Positions 30,662-41,185 of a stretch of DNA of 64,000 nucleotides are shown here, piece by piece. The translations under genes were made by a program, and so were the position numbers. Every line of letters begins with the position of its first letter. The first letter of the stretch is position 1. The stretch is from Anaerolineae bacterium (GTDB lineage Bacteria; Chloroflexota; Anaerolineae; DRVO01): the NCBI GenBank assembly GCA_013178015.1, contig JABLXR010000009.1, forward strand, positions 37,251 through 101,250, written 5' to 3'. The notes beneath the pieces are model-generated. The model saw only the letters and a list, made by a program, of their open reading frames with translations. It had not been told where the DNA came from and did not search any database.

Positions 30662-32076
30662 GGTTTTCGGCCTCCCTGGTCCAAGTAGCGTTCGACTGCA
30701 TCGGCCAGGCCAAGCGCCCAGCGTTCTGCCTCACCTACGTGATCGGTGGATTCCATGAGCGAAAGCACCCGCTCCGGGGCAAGGTAGCGGGTCAGGCGCT
30801 CGTCTTCCGCCAGGCGGCCTCCCAGGCGGTTGGGGCCTCCCTCTTGAATCTCAGCCCAGGTAGCCATGGCGTGCTCCCGGATGACCTCGTGCATCTGCTG
30901 CCGATCAGCGCCCGCGCGAACGGCTTCCATCAGGACCACTTCGGTGGCGGCAAAGGGCCCGTATATGTCCAGGTTGCGCCGGATGGCCTCCGGTCGGATG
31001 ACCAGGCCTTGAACGAGGCGCGCCACCAGACTGAGCACGTGATCGGTGGCTAGGAAGGCATTGGGCAGGGTGACGCGGCGGTTGGCAGAGTCGTCCAGCG
31101 TACGCTCCAGCAAGCAGTTAGCGGCGTCGTCCCAAAGCACAGCTGGAAGGCTGGAGACGTAGCGAGCCAGGCTACACACCGTCTCGGAGGAGACCGGGTT
31201 GCGCTTAAAGGGCATGGCTGACGATCCCACCTGATGCCGGCCGAAAGGCTCGCTCCACTCGCCCACCGGGGGAGACTGCAGAAGCCGCAGGTCGAAGGCG
31301 AACTTGTGAGCGGAACAGCAGATGCCCGACAGCACCTCCACCACCGCCAGGTCCTGCTTGCGGGGGTACACTTGGCTGGCCACGGGATAGGATGCCAAAC
31401 CCAGGTCCTCCATGACCCAGGCCTCCAGCTGATCGGCAGTGATGCCCGTGCCTTCCAGCAAGCGGCGGTAGGAGGCGGCCGTGCCCACGGCGCCCTTCAA
31501 ACCCTTGCCCCGCAGTCGGGCCAGGAGCCCGTCGAGCGCCTGGAGGTCAGTGAGGAAGTCTTGGGCGTACTGACTGAGCCGATAGCCGACGGTGGTAGGC
31601 TCCGCCGGCTGGATGTGGGTGAAGCCCATGCAGACGGAGCCCGCCTGGTCTCGGATGCAGGCCACAAGCCGATGCAGCACGGTTGCTAGACGGTGGCGGA
31701 TGAGGTCGAGGGCCTGCTTCAGGCGCAAGACATCGGCATTGTCCTCGATGTCCATGCTAGTGGCGCCCAGGTGGATCTTCCCGCCACCCACCGGGCACTG
31801 CTCTGCGTACACGCGGATCTCGGCCATGAGGTCGTGCCGGATCTCTCGTTCGATGCTCTCGGCCCGCTCGATGTCTATGTCGTCCTGATGCCGGCGTATG
31901 TCCTCTAGTTCCTCCGGCGATACCAAGCCAGCCCGGGCCTGGGCCGAGGCCAAAGCCACCCACACGCGCCGCCACAGGCGCCGTTTGTTGGCCTCGGACC
32001 ACAGCGCGCGCATCTCCGGGCTGCCGTAGCGCCAGGTGAAAGGGGAGAGGTAGGTCTCGTGGGTGAAGCTCTGCAC
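30658..32076 (-). CDS. purB: Adenylosuccinate lyase
   Basis: 472 aa. Fumarase/aspartase-superfamily lyase that splits SAICAR and adenylosuccinate, used in both IMP and AMP synthesis. Signature GSSAMPFKRNPVSSE is intact, with HLGATSMDIEDNAD and FTHIQPAEPTTVGYRLS upstream. It starts at a GTG (32074-32076) preceded by AAGGGG. The heptad arm of H3 begins 15 nt upstream of the start, the same spacing as between H2 and purM. Confidence 0.96.
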   Translation of the reverse strand: MQSFTHETYLSPFTWRYGSPEMRALWSEANKRRLWRRVWVALASAQARAGLVSPEELEDIRRHQDDIDIERAESIEREIRHDLMAEIRVYAEQCPVGGGKIHLGATSMDIEDNADVLRLKQALDLIRHRLATVLHRLVACIRDQAGSVCMGFTHIQPAEPTTVGYRLSQYAQDFLTDLQALDGLLARLRGKGLKGAVGTAASYRRLLEGTGITADQLEAWVMEDLGLASYPVASQVYPRKQDLAVVEVLSGICCSAHKFAFDLRLLQSPPVGEWSEPFGRHQVGSSAMPFKRNPVSSETVCSLARYVSSLPAVLWDDAANCLLERTLDDSANRRVTLPNAFLATDHVLSLVARLVQGLVIRPEAIRRNLDIYGPFAATEVVLMEAVRAGADRQQMHEVIREHAMATWAEIQEGGPNRLGGRLAEDERLTRYLAPERVLSLMESTDHVGEAERWALGLADAVERYLDQGGRKP

Positions 32077-32090
32077 CTATGCTTGCCCCT

Positions 32091-32132
32091 TGGTGAATGG
32101 TGAATAGTAGACAGCGGACAGCGGGCTGGTCA
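32091..32132. repeat. Heptad element H3, left arm (next to purB)
   Basis: Six 7-nt units on the plus strand: TGGTGAA twice, TAGTAGA, CAGCGGA, CAGCGGG, CTGGTCA. The last unit contains the stop codon of the S23-family gene (32130-32132). The inverse of the right arm at 32511-32555 matches this arm at roughly two thirds of positions, so the pair forms terminal inverted repeats around the gene. Confidence 0.75.
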
Positions 32133-32492
32133 GCGACGTAACGCTCTGGCCAGTCCTATCAGCAGTTGGCTGACCTCTTCGCAGTGGTTCAGCGCGCATT
32201 GAGCGGCTCCCTCCGAGGGGAAGCCGAAGCTCAGGCGCAGCATCGTGAGCGCCTCCAGTTCGGCGAGAGAACCACGGGCATCGCCCGGAAAGTGCAGGCA
32301 TTCCCGTGTCCCGTGTCGTGCCTGGCCCTCGGCGATGTTGGCCGGGAGCGACACCGCTGCTCGGGCCAACTGCGCCCGCAGACCGTAGGTCTCTTCTCTG
32401 GGCAGCTCGGAGAGGAGGCGATGGATCGTCGCGGCTGCAGCCATGGATTCCTGCCAGCCCATTAGGTCCCTGTAGCTCTGCAGCGGTGCCAT
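32130..32492 (-). CDS. Four-helix-bundle protein, S23/IVP family
   Basis: 120 aa. It matches the family found as proteins encoded by 23S rRNA intervening sequences and as scattered chromosomal genes (related in fold to the Avd accessory protein of diversity-generating retroelements). Seen: YRDLMGWQESMAAAATIHRL, LPREETYGLRAQLARAAVSL, PANIAEGQARHGTRE, GDARGSLAELEALTMLR. All four predicted helices are present. No enzymatic function is known for the family. It splits purQ from purB inside an otherwise tight operon and is bracketed by the H3 heptad arms. Weak ribosome site; the ATG at 32492 matches the family start. Confidence 0.85.
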   Translation of the reverse strand: MAPLQSYRDLMGWQESMAAAATIHRLLSELPREETYGLRAQLARAAVSLPANIAEGQARHGTRECLHFPGDARGSLAELEALTMLRLSFGFPSEGAAQCALNHCEEVSQLLIGLARALRR

Positions 32493-32510
32493 GGGACTTC
32501 AGTGCCTTCG

Positions 32511-32555
32511 TGCCCGCTGCCAGCTGCCCACTAGCCACTATCCGCCATCCGCCTA
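32511..32555. repeat. Heptad element H3, right arm (next to purQ)
   Basis: Six 7-nt units on the plus strand (TGCCCGC, TGCCAGC, TGCCCAC, TAGCCAC, TATCCGC, CATCCGC). Read on the minus strand the series starts TAGGCGG, whose TAG is the purQ stop codon (32553-32555). The arm lies 18 nt upstream of the S23-family ATG. Confidence 0.75.
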
Positions 32556-33362
32556 GAACTGCGCGGCGTAGCGGATGCCATTGACGAAGAGAGGCAAGCC
32601 ACTGCCGCCAGCCTCCCCGCGAGTCCAGCGTGGGTGCTGTTGCCCAAATACATGGTCTTCCGGATGAGGCATGAGCCCGAATACGTTGCCCCGCGAGTTG
32701 CAGATCCCGGCGATCCCATCCACAGAGCCGTTGGGGTTACCGGGGTAGCCCACCGGCTCGCCCCGCTCGTTGCTGTAGGTGAGCGCGACCAAACCCTCCC
32801 GATGCAACCGGTGACGCACTTCCTCGTCGAGAGGGATGAAACGTCCCTCCCCGTGGGCGACCGGGCAGTACACCAATGCCTCGAGGCCCTGGGTAAAGAT
32901 GCAGGGACTAGCCGGGTTGGGTCGGAGGTAGACCCAGCGGCACTCGAATCGGTTGGAGGCGTTGGTGGCCAGGGTGGCGAGTTGTCGTCCGGCCGGCCCT
33001 GGAAGCAGCCCGGCTTTCACCAGAGCCTGGAACCCGTTGCAGATGCCCAAGATGGGTCTGCCCGACTGGGCGAAGGAGCTCAAGCCCTCGCCCAGCTCTT
33101 GGCTTAGCCCAGCCCCAAGCACGCGTCCTCCCAGGGAATAGAGCAGGTCGGTGGCTAGGACACGCCCGGCGCCCAGGTCGTCGCCGTAAGAGAAGCCACC
33201 CGGGAGCAGCAGCATCTGGTAGTCGCCCAGGCGTCGCTCGCCCTGGCGAAGCTGATTGATGTGCACCACCTCGGGTTCCCCTCCGGCTTCACGGCAGGCC
33301 ACGACGGCATCGCGGTCGCGATTGGTGCCGGAGGCCACCAGAATGAGCACGCGAGGCTTCAT
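32553..33362 (-). CDS. purQ: FGAM synthase glutaminase subunit
   Basis: 269 aa. Class I glutamine amidotransferase that feeds ammonia to PurL. The nucleophile Cys lies in [20 protein letters not shown], the oxyanion and early loop in [20 protein letters not shown], and the His-Glu pair in [12 protein letters not shown]. At 269 residues it is longer than Bacillus PurQ (about 227) and resembles the archaeal and Chloroflexota form. It is separated from purL by the three nad genes. The nadB stop lies 2 nt upstream of its start. Confidence 0.95.
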   Translation of the reverse strand: MKPRVLILVASGTNRDRDAVVACREAGGEPEVVHINQLRQGERRLGDYQMLLLPGGFSYGDDLGAGRVLATDLLYSLGGRVLGAGLSQELGEGLSSFAQSGRPILGICNGFQALVKAGLLPGPAGRQLATLATNASNRFECRWVYLRPNPASPCIFTQGLEALVYCPVAHGEGRFIPLDEEVRHRLHREGLVALTYSNERGEPVGYPGNPNGSVDGIAGICNSRGNVFGLMPHPEDHVFGQQHPRWTRGEAGGSGLPLFVNGIRYAAQF

Positions 33363-33364
33363 GG

Positions 33365-34948
33365 TCAGTCCTCGCGGTAATGGGCGCCGACGCTGCGGCG
33401 GTCTTCCCAGGCGGCGGAAGCCACCAGGATCGCTGTCTCGACGCTGTTGCGCAGCCCAATGAGGCTGTCACTCAGACGGGCGCGTCGGTAGAAGCGGCTG
33501 ATCTCGGAGCGGAGCTGGGTCAGATCGTCCATGGCCCGCTCCAGCCGCCTCTGGCTGCGTACCAACCCCACATAGTTCCACATGATGTACTTGATGGTGG
33601 TCAGGTCTTGGGCGATGAGAGCCGGGTCCACCCGTTCCACCAGCCCAGGATCCTCCCAGGGGGGTATGTCTTCGGGCTGTACCGGTAAGCCGTCGAGGCT
33701 GCGCAGGGCATCTTCGGCAGCGCGATGCCCCCAGACCAGCCCCTCGAGCAGCGAGGCGCTGCCAAGGCGGTTGGCGCCATGCACCCCGGTGCAGGAGACC
33801 TCGCCGGCGGCGTAGAGGTTGCGGATGCTGCTCCGGCCTTCCGAGTCCACCCAGACGCCGCCGATGAAGTAGTGAGCGGCAGGGACGACCGGTATGAGCT
33901 CTTGGGTGATGTCCACGCCGTACTGGAGGGCATTCTCATAGATGTACGGAAACCGGGCCCGGATCTGATCTGCCGACAGGTGCGACCTGAGGTCCAGGTA
34001 CACGTGCGAGGCACCGGTGGCCAGCATCTCGTAGTGGATGCTGCGGGCCACCACGTCGCGCGGGGCGAGGTCCTTCCACTCGGGAGCGTACCGCTCCATG
34101 AAGGCCTCGCCCTTCTGGTTTACCAGGCGAGCCCCGGCGCCTCGGACCGTCTCGGAGACCAGGAACTGGGCTTTGCCCTGGTAGTAGAAGGCAGTAGGGT
34201 GGAACTGGATGAACTGGGCATGGAGGATGCGAGCCCCAGCCCGAGCCGCCATCGCCACGCCGTCGCCCCGAGCGATGGGCGGATTGGTGGTGTGAAGGTA
34301 GATCTGGCCCACGCCGCCAGTGGCTAGGATGGTCTTCTTAGCCAGGATGGTGATGATCTCTCCCCGCCGCTGGTCGAACACGTAGGCGCCGACACAGGTC
34401 AGCGGCTGGTAGGCATGGAGAGGGTTGAGCGAGTGGTGAGACAGGGTGAGCAGGTCCACCGCCGTGTGCTCGGACAGGAGGGTGATGTTGGGCTGCGAGG
34501 AGAGGGCGTCTACGAGCTTCTCCTCGATGGCGCGGCCGGTGGAGTCCTCCACGTGGAGGATGCGCTCGGTCGAATGGGCGGCCTCGCGAAGATACTCCAG
34601 GCCGTTGTCGGGACCGGTGTCGAAAGGCACTCCCAGCTTCTGATGCAGGAACTGCTCCACCAGTCGGGGGCCCTCGTGTATCAGGAGCTCCACCGCTTCT
34701 GGATTGTTGATGCCGGCGCCTGCCCGGTAGAGGTCCTCGGCCAGCAGCCCAGCGGAGTCGGCCGGCCCGCGCCCTATGATGCCGCCCTGGGCGTAGTAAG
34801 TGTTGGCTTCACGGGGGTCGCTGGCGGCAGAAACGATCGTGACCTTCGCTCCCCCCATCTCGGCCAAACGCAGGGCGGCGCTACCGCCGGCGATACCGCT
34901 GCCGATTATGAGAACGTCGGTGATGAGTTGGTCGCTACGGGCGCTCAC
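33365..34948 (-). CDS. nadB: L-aspartate oxidase
   Basis: 527 aa. Flavoenzyme that oxidises aspartate to iminoaspartate, first step of de novo NAD synthesis. N-terminal FAD loop [20 protein letters not shown], then [28 protein letters not shown], and the succinate-dehydrogenase-like [20 protein letters not shown]. The C-terminal three-helix domain is complete. It starts at a GTG whose GTGA overlaps the nadA stop by 4 nt, so iminoaspartate producer and consumer are co-translated. Confidence 0.96.
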   Translation of the reverse strand: MSARSDQLITDVLIIGSGIAGGSAALRLAEMGGAKVTIVSAASDPREANTYYAQGGIIGRGPADSAGLLAEDLYRAGAGINNPEAVELLIHEGPRLVEQFLHQKLGVPFDTGPDNGLEYLREAAHSTERILHVEDSTGRAIEEKLVDALSSQPNITLLSEHTAVDLLTLSHHSLNPLHAYQPLTCVGAYVFDQRRGEIITILAKKTILATGGVGQIYLHTTNPPIARGDGVAMAARAGARILHAQFIQFHPTAFYYQGKAQFLVSETVRGAGARLVNQKGEAFMERYAPEWKDLAPRDVVARSIHYEMLATGASHVYLDLRSHLSADQIRARFPYIYENALQYGVDITQELIPVVPAAHYFIGGVWVDSEGRSSIRNLYAAGEVSCTGVHGANRLGSASLLEGLVWGHRAAEDALRSLDGLPVQPEDIPPWEDPGLVERVDPALIAQDLTTIKYIMWNYVGLVRSQRRLERAMDDLTQLRSEISRFYRRARLSDSLIGLRNSVETAILVASAAWEDRRSVGAHYRED

Positions 34949-36033
34949 CGCATCTCCAGCATCCGCTCCAGCGCTCGCCTGGCATCAGCAGCTACGTTGG
35001 GTGGGACCGTAGTCACGTTCACCGGATCGCCGACGGCCAGGTGTTCCAGCGAGAAGCAGAGGTTGTATATGTCGGTGCGGGCCATGGCCACGCAGCCCGA
35101 CCGTCGCAGGGGGAGCACCGTCCTGTCGGGGTGCTCTTTGTCCAGTCGGAGGACAAGGTGCAGCTCGGTGCCCACGGCGATGACGGCACCGGGCTCTGCC
35201 TCCTCCACGTAGCGCACTATGTAGGCGGTGGAGCCGGCGGCGTCCGATGCCTGCACCACTTCAGGGGTGCATTCCGGGTGCACCACCACCTGCACCCCCG
35301 GGTGGTCCCTTCTCACCCGCTCCACGTCCTCCACCTGGAACCGACGGTGGACGCTGCAATAACCATCCCAGGCCACCAGGACGACACGGTCGGGGTCCTC
35401 TGCCTCCAAGACGTCGTCGGAGCGGTTCCAGATAGCGATCTGGTCTTGAGAGTAGCCTAGGGCCAGCCCTGAGTTGGTGGCCAGGTATCGGTCAGGGGCG
35501 AATAGCACCCGGCGCCCTTCGCTTAGGCCCCAGCGGATGGCGGCCTGAGCGTTGGACGAGGTGCAGACGGCACCTCCATTGCGGCCGCAGAAGGCCTTCA
35601 CAGCTGCGCTGGAGTTCTGGTACACCAGAGGGACCAAGCTGCCCTTGCCCCAGATGTCCTCAAGGCGATTCCAGGCGAACTCAAGGCCTCCGAGGTCGGC
35701 CATGCCCGCCATGGGACAGGGGGCATCGCCAGCCGGCAGGATGACTGTCTGATCGGGGCTGCAGAGGATGGCGGCGCTCTCCGCCATGAAGTCCACCCCA
35801 CAGAATACGATGTAGGGGGCGTCGTGGCCGGCGGCAATGCGGGAGAGCTCCAGCGAGTCGCCCCGGAAGTCCGCGAACTCCATTATCTCATCGGTCTGAT
35901 AGTGGTGCGCCAACACAACCGCGCTGGGCCCCAGGGCTCGACGGGCGGTCCAGGCGCGGCCGCGCACCTCCTCGACGTCCAGCGCGCGGTATTCGCGCGG
36001 TGTGTCTAGCGGACGCACTGTGTGCACTGACAT
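34945..36033 (-). CDS. nadA: Quinolinate synthase
   Basis: 362 aa. Condenses iminoaspartate with dihydroxyacetone phosphate. The [4Fe-4S] cysteines are in IVFCGVDFMAESAAIL, VVVHPECTPEVV and SGCVAMARTDIYNL. VVLAHHYQTDEIMEFADFRG and PMAGMADLGGLEFAW are also typical. The ATG at 36033 follows GAGGAA by 8 nt. An upstream in-frame ATG (36213) would add 60 unconserved residues translated from the heptad element H4 and is rejected. About 200 nt separate it from nadC, unlike the tight spacing around it. Confidence 0.95.
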   Translation of the reverse strand: MSVHTVRPLDTPREYRALDVEEVRGRAWTARRALGPSAVVLAHHYQTDEIMEFADFRGDSLELSRIAAGHDAPYIVFCGVDFMAESAAILCSPDQTVILPAGDAPCPMAGMADLGGLEFAWNRLEDIWGKGSLVPLVYQNSSAAVKAFCGRNGGAVCTSSNAQAAIRWGLSEGRRVLFAPDRYLATNSGLALGYSQDQIAIWNRSDDVLEAEDPDRVVLVAWDGYCSVHRRFQVEDVERVRRDHPGVQVVVHPECTPEVVQASDAAGSTAYIVRYVEEAEPGAVIAVGTELHLVLRLDKEHPDRTVLPLRRSGCVAMARTDIYNLCFSLEHLAVGDPVNVTTVPPNVAADARRALERMLEMR

Positions 36034-36100
36034 CTGTCTATTCCTCGGTAACTCAGTGGCTCGGCCAGAAGCACGGCCGCAGCGCGCCAACGCGCTCCCA

Positions 36101-36237
36101 TGACGTGCGGTGTACGGTGTCCAGTGGTCAGGACGCTGGCCAACGGCGCAGTTCTTGTCAACAACTCTGCCACGTAGCCATAGGGCACCCGAGCCTGTTC
36201 GCCGGTCGTCCACTGCCCACCATCGGCTCTAGGCTCA
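36101..36237. repeat. Heptad inverted-arm element H4 (between nadC and nadA)
   Basis: The right arm, read on the minus strand from 36237 to 36203, starts with TGAGCCT, whose TGA is the nadC stop, then AGAGCCG, ATGGTGG, GCAGTGG, ACGACCG. The left arm, read on the plus strand from 36101 to 36135, is TGACGTG, CGGTGTA, CGGTGTC, CAGTGGT, CAGGACG. The arms enclose about 65 nt containing a 17-bp palindrome. Unit similarity is weaker than in H1-H3, but the 7-nt register and orientation hold. Confidence 0.6.
36150..36166. promoter_or_regulatory. 17-bp palindrome upstream of nadA, possible operator
   Basis: AGTTCTTGTCAACAACT, symmetric about its centre except at one pair of positions. It lies 117 nt upstream of the nadA ATG, between the arms of H4. 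The opposite strand contains TTGACA, but no -10 follows at a proper distance. It could be a repressor site for NAD-dependent control of nadA/nadB, or simply the tip of the H4 fold. Confidence 0.3.
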
Positions 36238-37095
36238 GGACGGAGATGGGCTGCTCTCCACTATGTCCAGGCTAATATCGAGCGCCTTCACCGAATGAGT
36301 CAAGGCGCCCACCGAGATGAAATCCACGCCGGTGGCTGCGATCGCGGCCACGCTTTCCAGAGTCACACCGCCGGATGCCTCGAGCGGGACGCGGCCACCG
36401 GCCAGCCGCACCGCCTGTTCCATGATAGGCACCGGCATGTTGTCCAGCAGTATCCGATCCACGCCGAGGCTCAGGGCCTCCTGCAACTGCTCGAGAGTGG
36501 TGACCTCCACCTCGACGGGCAGTCCCAGGGTATTGTGCTCATTGACTGCCTGCACGGCCGCGGTCACCCCTCCGGCAGCGGCGATATGGTTGTCCTTGAT
36601 CAGTACCATGTCGAAGAGGCCGAACCGATGGTTCCGCCCGCCACCGGCGACCACGGCCGCCTTGTCTAGATGCCGCAAGCCAGGGGCCGTCTTGCGCGTG
36701 TCCAGAATGACGGCACCCGTGCCCCGGACGGCATCCACATAGGCGCGAGTGGCCGTGGCGATGCCGGAAGCGCGCTGGAGGAAATTCAGTGCCGTCCGCT
36801 CGGCGGCCAGCACCGCCCGCGTCGGCCCGTCCACCTCTCCGAACTCCTGCCCCGCCGAAACGCGGTTGCCATCGTTGACCCAGAAAGCGCAGCGGCAGTC
36901 AGGATCGGTGAGGGCGAAGACCATCTCGGCTGCCTCAAGGCCCGCGACTACTCCCTCTTCCTTGGCCACAAAGACGGCCCGCGAACGGCTACTCGCGGGC
37001 AGAGTCCAGATGCTGGTGTAGTCCCCCGGGCCGATGTCCTCGGCCAGGGCGAGGCGTACGGCATGCTCAAGGGCCGATCGGTGCTGGGTTGACAT
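36235..37095 (-). CDS. nadC: Nicotinate-nucleotide diphosphorylase (carboxylating)
   Basis: 286 aa. Quinolinate phosphoribosyltransferase: uses PRPP to make nicotinate mononucleotide. Seen: LAEDIGPGDYTSIWTLP, AERTALNFLQRASGIAT, ILDTRKTAPGLRHLDKAAV, GGGRNHRFGLFDMVLIKDNH and LEASGGVTLESVAAIAATGV. The ATG at 37095 matches the family start and lies inside the 3' end of purL (29-nt overlap), so translation is likely coupled. Its stop codon is the first unit of element H4. Confidence 0.95.
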   Translation of the reverse strand: MSTQHRSALEHAVRLALAEDIGPGDYTSIWTLPASSRSRAVFVAKEEGVVAGLEAAEMVFALTDPDCRCAFWVNDGNRVSAGQEFGEVDGPTRAVLAAERTALNFLQRASGIATATRAYVDAVRGTGAVILDTRKTAPGLRHLDKAAVVAGGGRNHRFGLFDMVLIKDNHIAAAGGVTAAVQAVNEHNTLGLPVEVEVTTLEQLQEALSLGVDRILLDNMPVPIMEQAVRLAGGRVPLEASGGVTLESVAAIAATGVDFISVGALTHSVKALDISLDIVESSPSPS

Positions 37096-40005
37096 ATGAC
37101 TGATCCGACCAGGCACGCAAAAGATCAGCGACGGAGGCTTCCAGGGCAAGCTCCCCGGCCAGGCCTGTGACTGTCAGGAAGGGGCGGGCAGTCACGGTGC
37201 CTACGAGAGCGAAGGGCAAGTCTGCCAACTGCGCCTCGAAGGCCAAGGAAGCCTCCGGTGCCACCTCTACCAGGTAGCGCGAGTTGCTCTCGGCGAAGAG
37301 GGCGAGGTCTGTTCGCTTGACGTCATCGTCCAACGCTATACCCTTCAATTCTAACTCGAGGCCCAGGTTTCCGGCAATGCACATCTCAGCTGCCGCCACC
37401 GCCAGACCACCCTCGGCACAGTCGTGGCAGGAGCGGACCAGCCCCATCCGCAGGCAGCGGTGTAGAGCACGGGCCAACTCCAGCCCCTGGGGAGCCGCCT
37501 GCGGTGGCCCACCCCAGTCCTGGCCCAGCACCAGACCATAGTGAGAGCCGCCCAGCTCATTGCGGGTGCGGCCCAGGAGGTACAAGCGGTTGCCGGGCTG
37601 CTTCAGGTCCATGGTGACGGCCCTTCGCACGTCCGGCACGATCCCAAGGGAGGAGATGAGCAAAGTGGGGGGTATGGAGATGCGTCGGCCGGTGGTTCCG
37701 TCGGTGTACTCGTTGTTGAGGCTGTCCTTGCCGGAGATGAAAGGGGCGCCAAAGGCCAGGGCACCATCGTAGCAGCCCTTGGCTGCCCGGACGAGATCGC
37801 CGAGGCGGTCGGGCAGGTTAGGGTTGCCCCAGCAGAAGTTGTCCAAGAGGGCGATCTGATCCGGGTCAGCGCCCACACACACCACGTTCCGGATCGCCTC
37901 GTCAATGACCGACACCGCCATGGCGTACGGGTCGAGGGCACTGTAACGGGGGTTGATGCCGCAGCCTAAGGCGATTCCCTTCCAGCAATCGCTGGCGTAG
38001 GTGGGGCGCAGCACGGTGGCGTCGGACGGCCCGTCGAGCACACCCACGAGGGGCTTCAGAACGGTGGCCGCCTGGACCTCGTGGTCGTAGCGACGGATGG
38101 CCCCTTCTTTGGAGGCGATGTTGGGGCAGCGCAGGAGTTGCAGCAGCACGCCATTCAGATCGCTGGGAGCGGTGGGAGGATCGCCGCGGACGATGGGCTG
38201 CTGCCACACGCCCCGCAGGTGCCGACGGGGCAGACCATCGTGGAGGAAGCCCATATCCAGGTCCGCCACTACCTTACCCCGATAATGAACTCGCAGCCGC
38301 CGGTCGTCGGTGAAGTGGCCGATTACGGTCATCTCCACGTCCAGTTGCCTGCAGATGGCCTCGAGGGCGGGGATGTTCTCCGGGGGCACAGCCAGGACCA
38401 TGCGCTCCTGAGCCTCGGAAAGCCAGATCTCCCACGGGTCCAGCCCCGGGTACTTGAGGGGGGCGTGAGCTAGCTCCACCGACACGCCCGTCTCTTCGCC
38501 CATTTCCCCCACAGCGGAGGAAAGACCGCCGGCGCCGCAGTCTGTAATGGCGTGGTAAAGCCGCCGGTCGCGGGCCTGCATGATGGCCTCGAGCATCTTC
38601 TTCTCGGTGATCGGGTTGCCGATCTGCACCACCGACCCGACTGTCTCTCCCGTGTCGTGAGCCAACTCGGCGGAGGAGAAGGTGGCGCCGTGCAGCCCAT
38701 CCCGGCCGATGCGTCCCCCCATCATCACGACTGCGTCACCCGGCACCACCCGCCTAGGGTGAAGCCCTTTGGGGGCGATGCCGACGCAGCCGCAGTACAC
38801 CAGGGGGTTGGCTAGATAGCCATCGTCGAACAGGATGGCGCCATTGACGGTGGGGATGCCCATCTTGTTGCCGTAGTCCTCGATGCCGGCCACTACCCCG
38901 CTGAAGATGCGCCTAGGATGCAGGACTCCTTCGGGCAGGTCCTCGAAGGCCCGGTCCTGATACCCGAAGCAGAGAACGTCGGTGTTGGCGATGGGCCGGG
39001 CAGATACCCCGATGACGTCGCGGACCACGCCGCCCACGCCGGTGTTAGCTCCGCCGAAAGGCTCCAGGGCCGAGGGGTGGTTGTGAGTCTCGACTTTGAA
39101 CGAGACCTCGTTATCCTGATCGAAGTCCACGATGCCAGCGTTGTCGATGAAGGCCGACCGCACCCAGGGCTTGGCAATCCTGCGCGTGGCCGAGGCGAGG
39201 TATGTCTGTAGCAGGCTCTCGATGCGCTCGCTCTTGCGCCCCTCTGCCGTCACCTCCTCGTAGTCTATGATGGCCCGGAAAGTCTTGTGTCCGCAGTGCT
39301 CGGACCAGGTCTGGGCCAGAGTCTCTAGCTCGACATCGGTGGGAGCGCGGCCCTCAGCATCGAAGTAGTCCCGGATCGCGTGCATCTCTTCTAGGCTGAG
39401 GAACAGCACTCGATCCCGGCTCAGGGCCAGGAGCTCGTCGTCCCCCAGCCCGGCAAGGGGCACCGACTGCACCCGATCGCCCGCTCCCCGCGTCGCCGGG
39501 TCCAGGTCGGGAAGGATGGATCCTAGGGCGTAGCGCTGGATGACCGGGTTGCAGAGGAGACGCTCTACCAGGGCTCGGACCTGGGGTTCCGTGATTGCCC
39601 CCGATATCGCATAGCGGGTGGCAGTAGCGGCACGGCTCAGGCCCGAGATGCCGATGCGGGCGGCAGCCATGAGCAGGCTTTCGGCCTCAGCATCGGTGAC
39701 GCCCGGCAGCAGGCAGACCTCTACCTGCCAGGCGTCTCCAACCCGGGGCTCGCCGGTGGTCTCTTCCGCAGGGATCACGGAGCAGGCGGCGATGACGGGA
39801 TCGCACAGCAGCTCGGCGGAGACGCGCTCGGCAGCAGCGAGGTCGAGGTCGCCGGCCAGAAAGTACAGGTCCGATACCCGGATGCTCTCCACGCCCTGGA
39901 TGCCGAGGGCGGCGACGTCCGGCAGCAGGGCTCGACCGCGCCAATCCTCCAACTCGGGCCTGAGGTCCACCTGGACCCGGTAGGTCCGCGCCACCCTGCT
40001 GGCGC

Positions 40006-40009
<4 letters not shown>
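37067..40009 (-). CDS. purL: FGAM synthase with N-terminal PurS-like domains (no glutaminase domain)
   Basis: 980 aa, against about 740 for a small PurL and about 1300 for the single-chain enzyme. Residues 1-160 hold two PurS-like units: YRVQVDLRPELEDWRGRALL, ending ELLCDPVIAACSVI, and WQVEVCLLPGVTDAEAESLL, ending RLLCNPVIQRYALG. The catalytic part follows: TWSEHCGHKTFRAIIDYEEV, FKVETHNHPSALEPFGGANT, GVGGVVRDVIG. The C-terminal glutaminase domain of large PurL is absent and is supplied by purQ. The start is a GTG overlapping the rmlA stop by 4 nt. No separate purS is seen, consistent with the fusion. Confidence 0.94.
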
Positions 40010-41076
<1,067 letters not shown>

Positions 41077-41185
41077 TGCTATGCCTCCCGGGGGGCACTC
41101 AGAAGAGCGCCGTCCCTCTACGCTCTTGCCGGCGAACTGAGCAGTGGGTGACCGACGAACGCTGCGCTCGGCCGGCGAGGTCAAG

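Noticed and set aside
32077..32538. A 153-codon minus-strand frame overlapping the S23-family gene.
   Set aside because: Its translation runs through both heptad arms and has no conserved pattern, whereas the alternative frame (32130-32492) matches the S23 family along its length.
36121..36166. A promoter for nadA using the minus-strand TTGACA near 36157.
   Set aside because: No -10-like hexamer occurs 16-18 nt downstream; the sequence is better explained as part of the palindrome.
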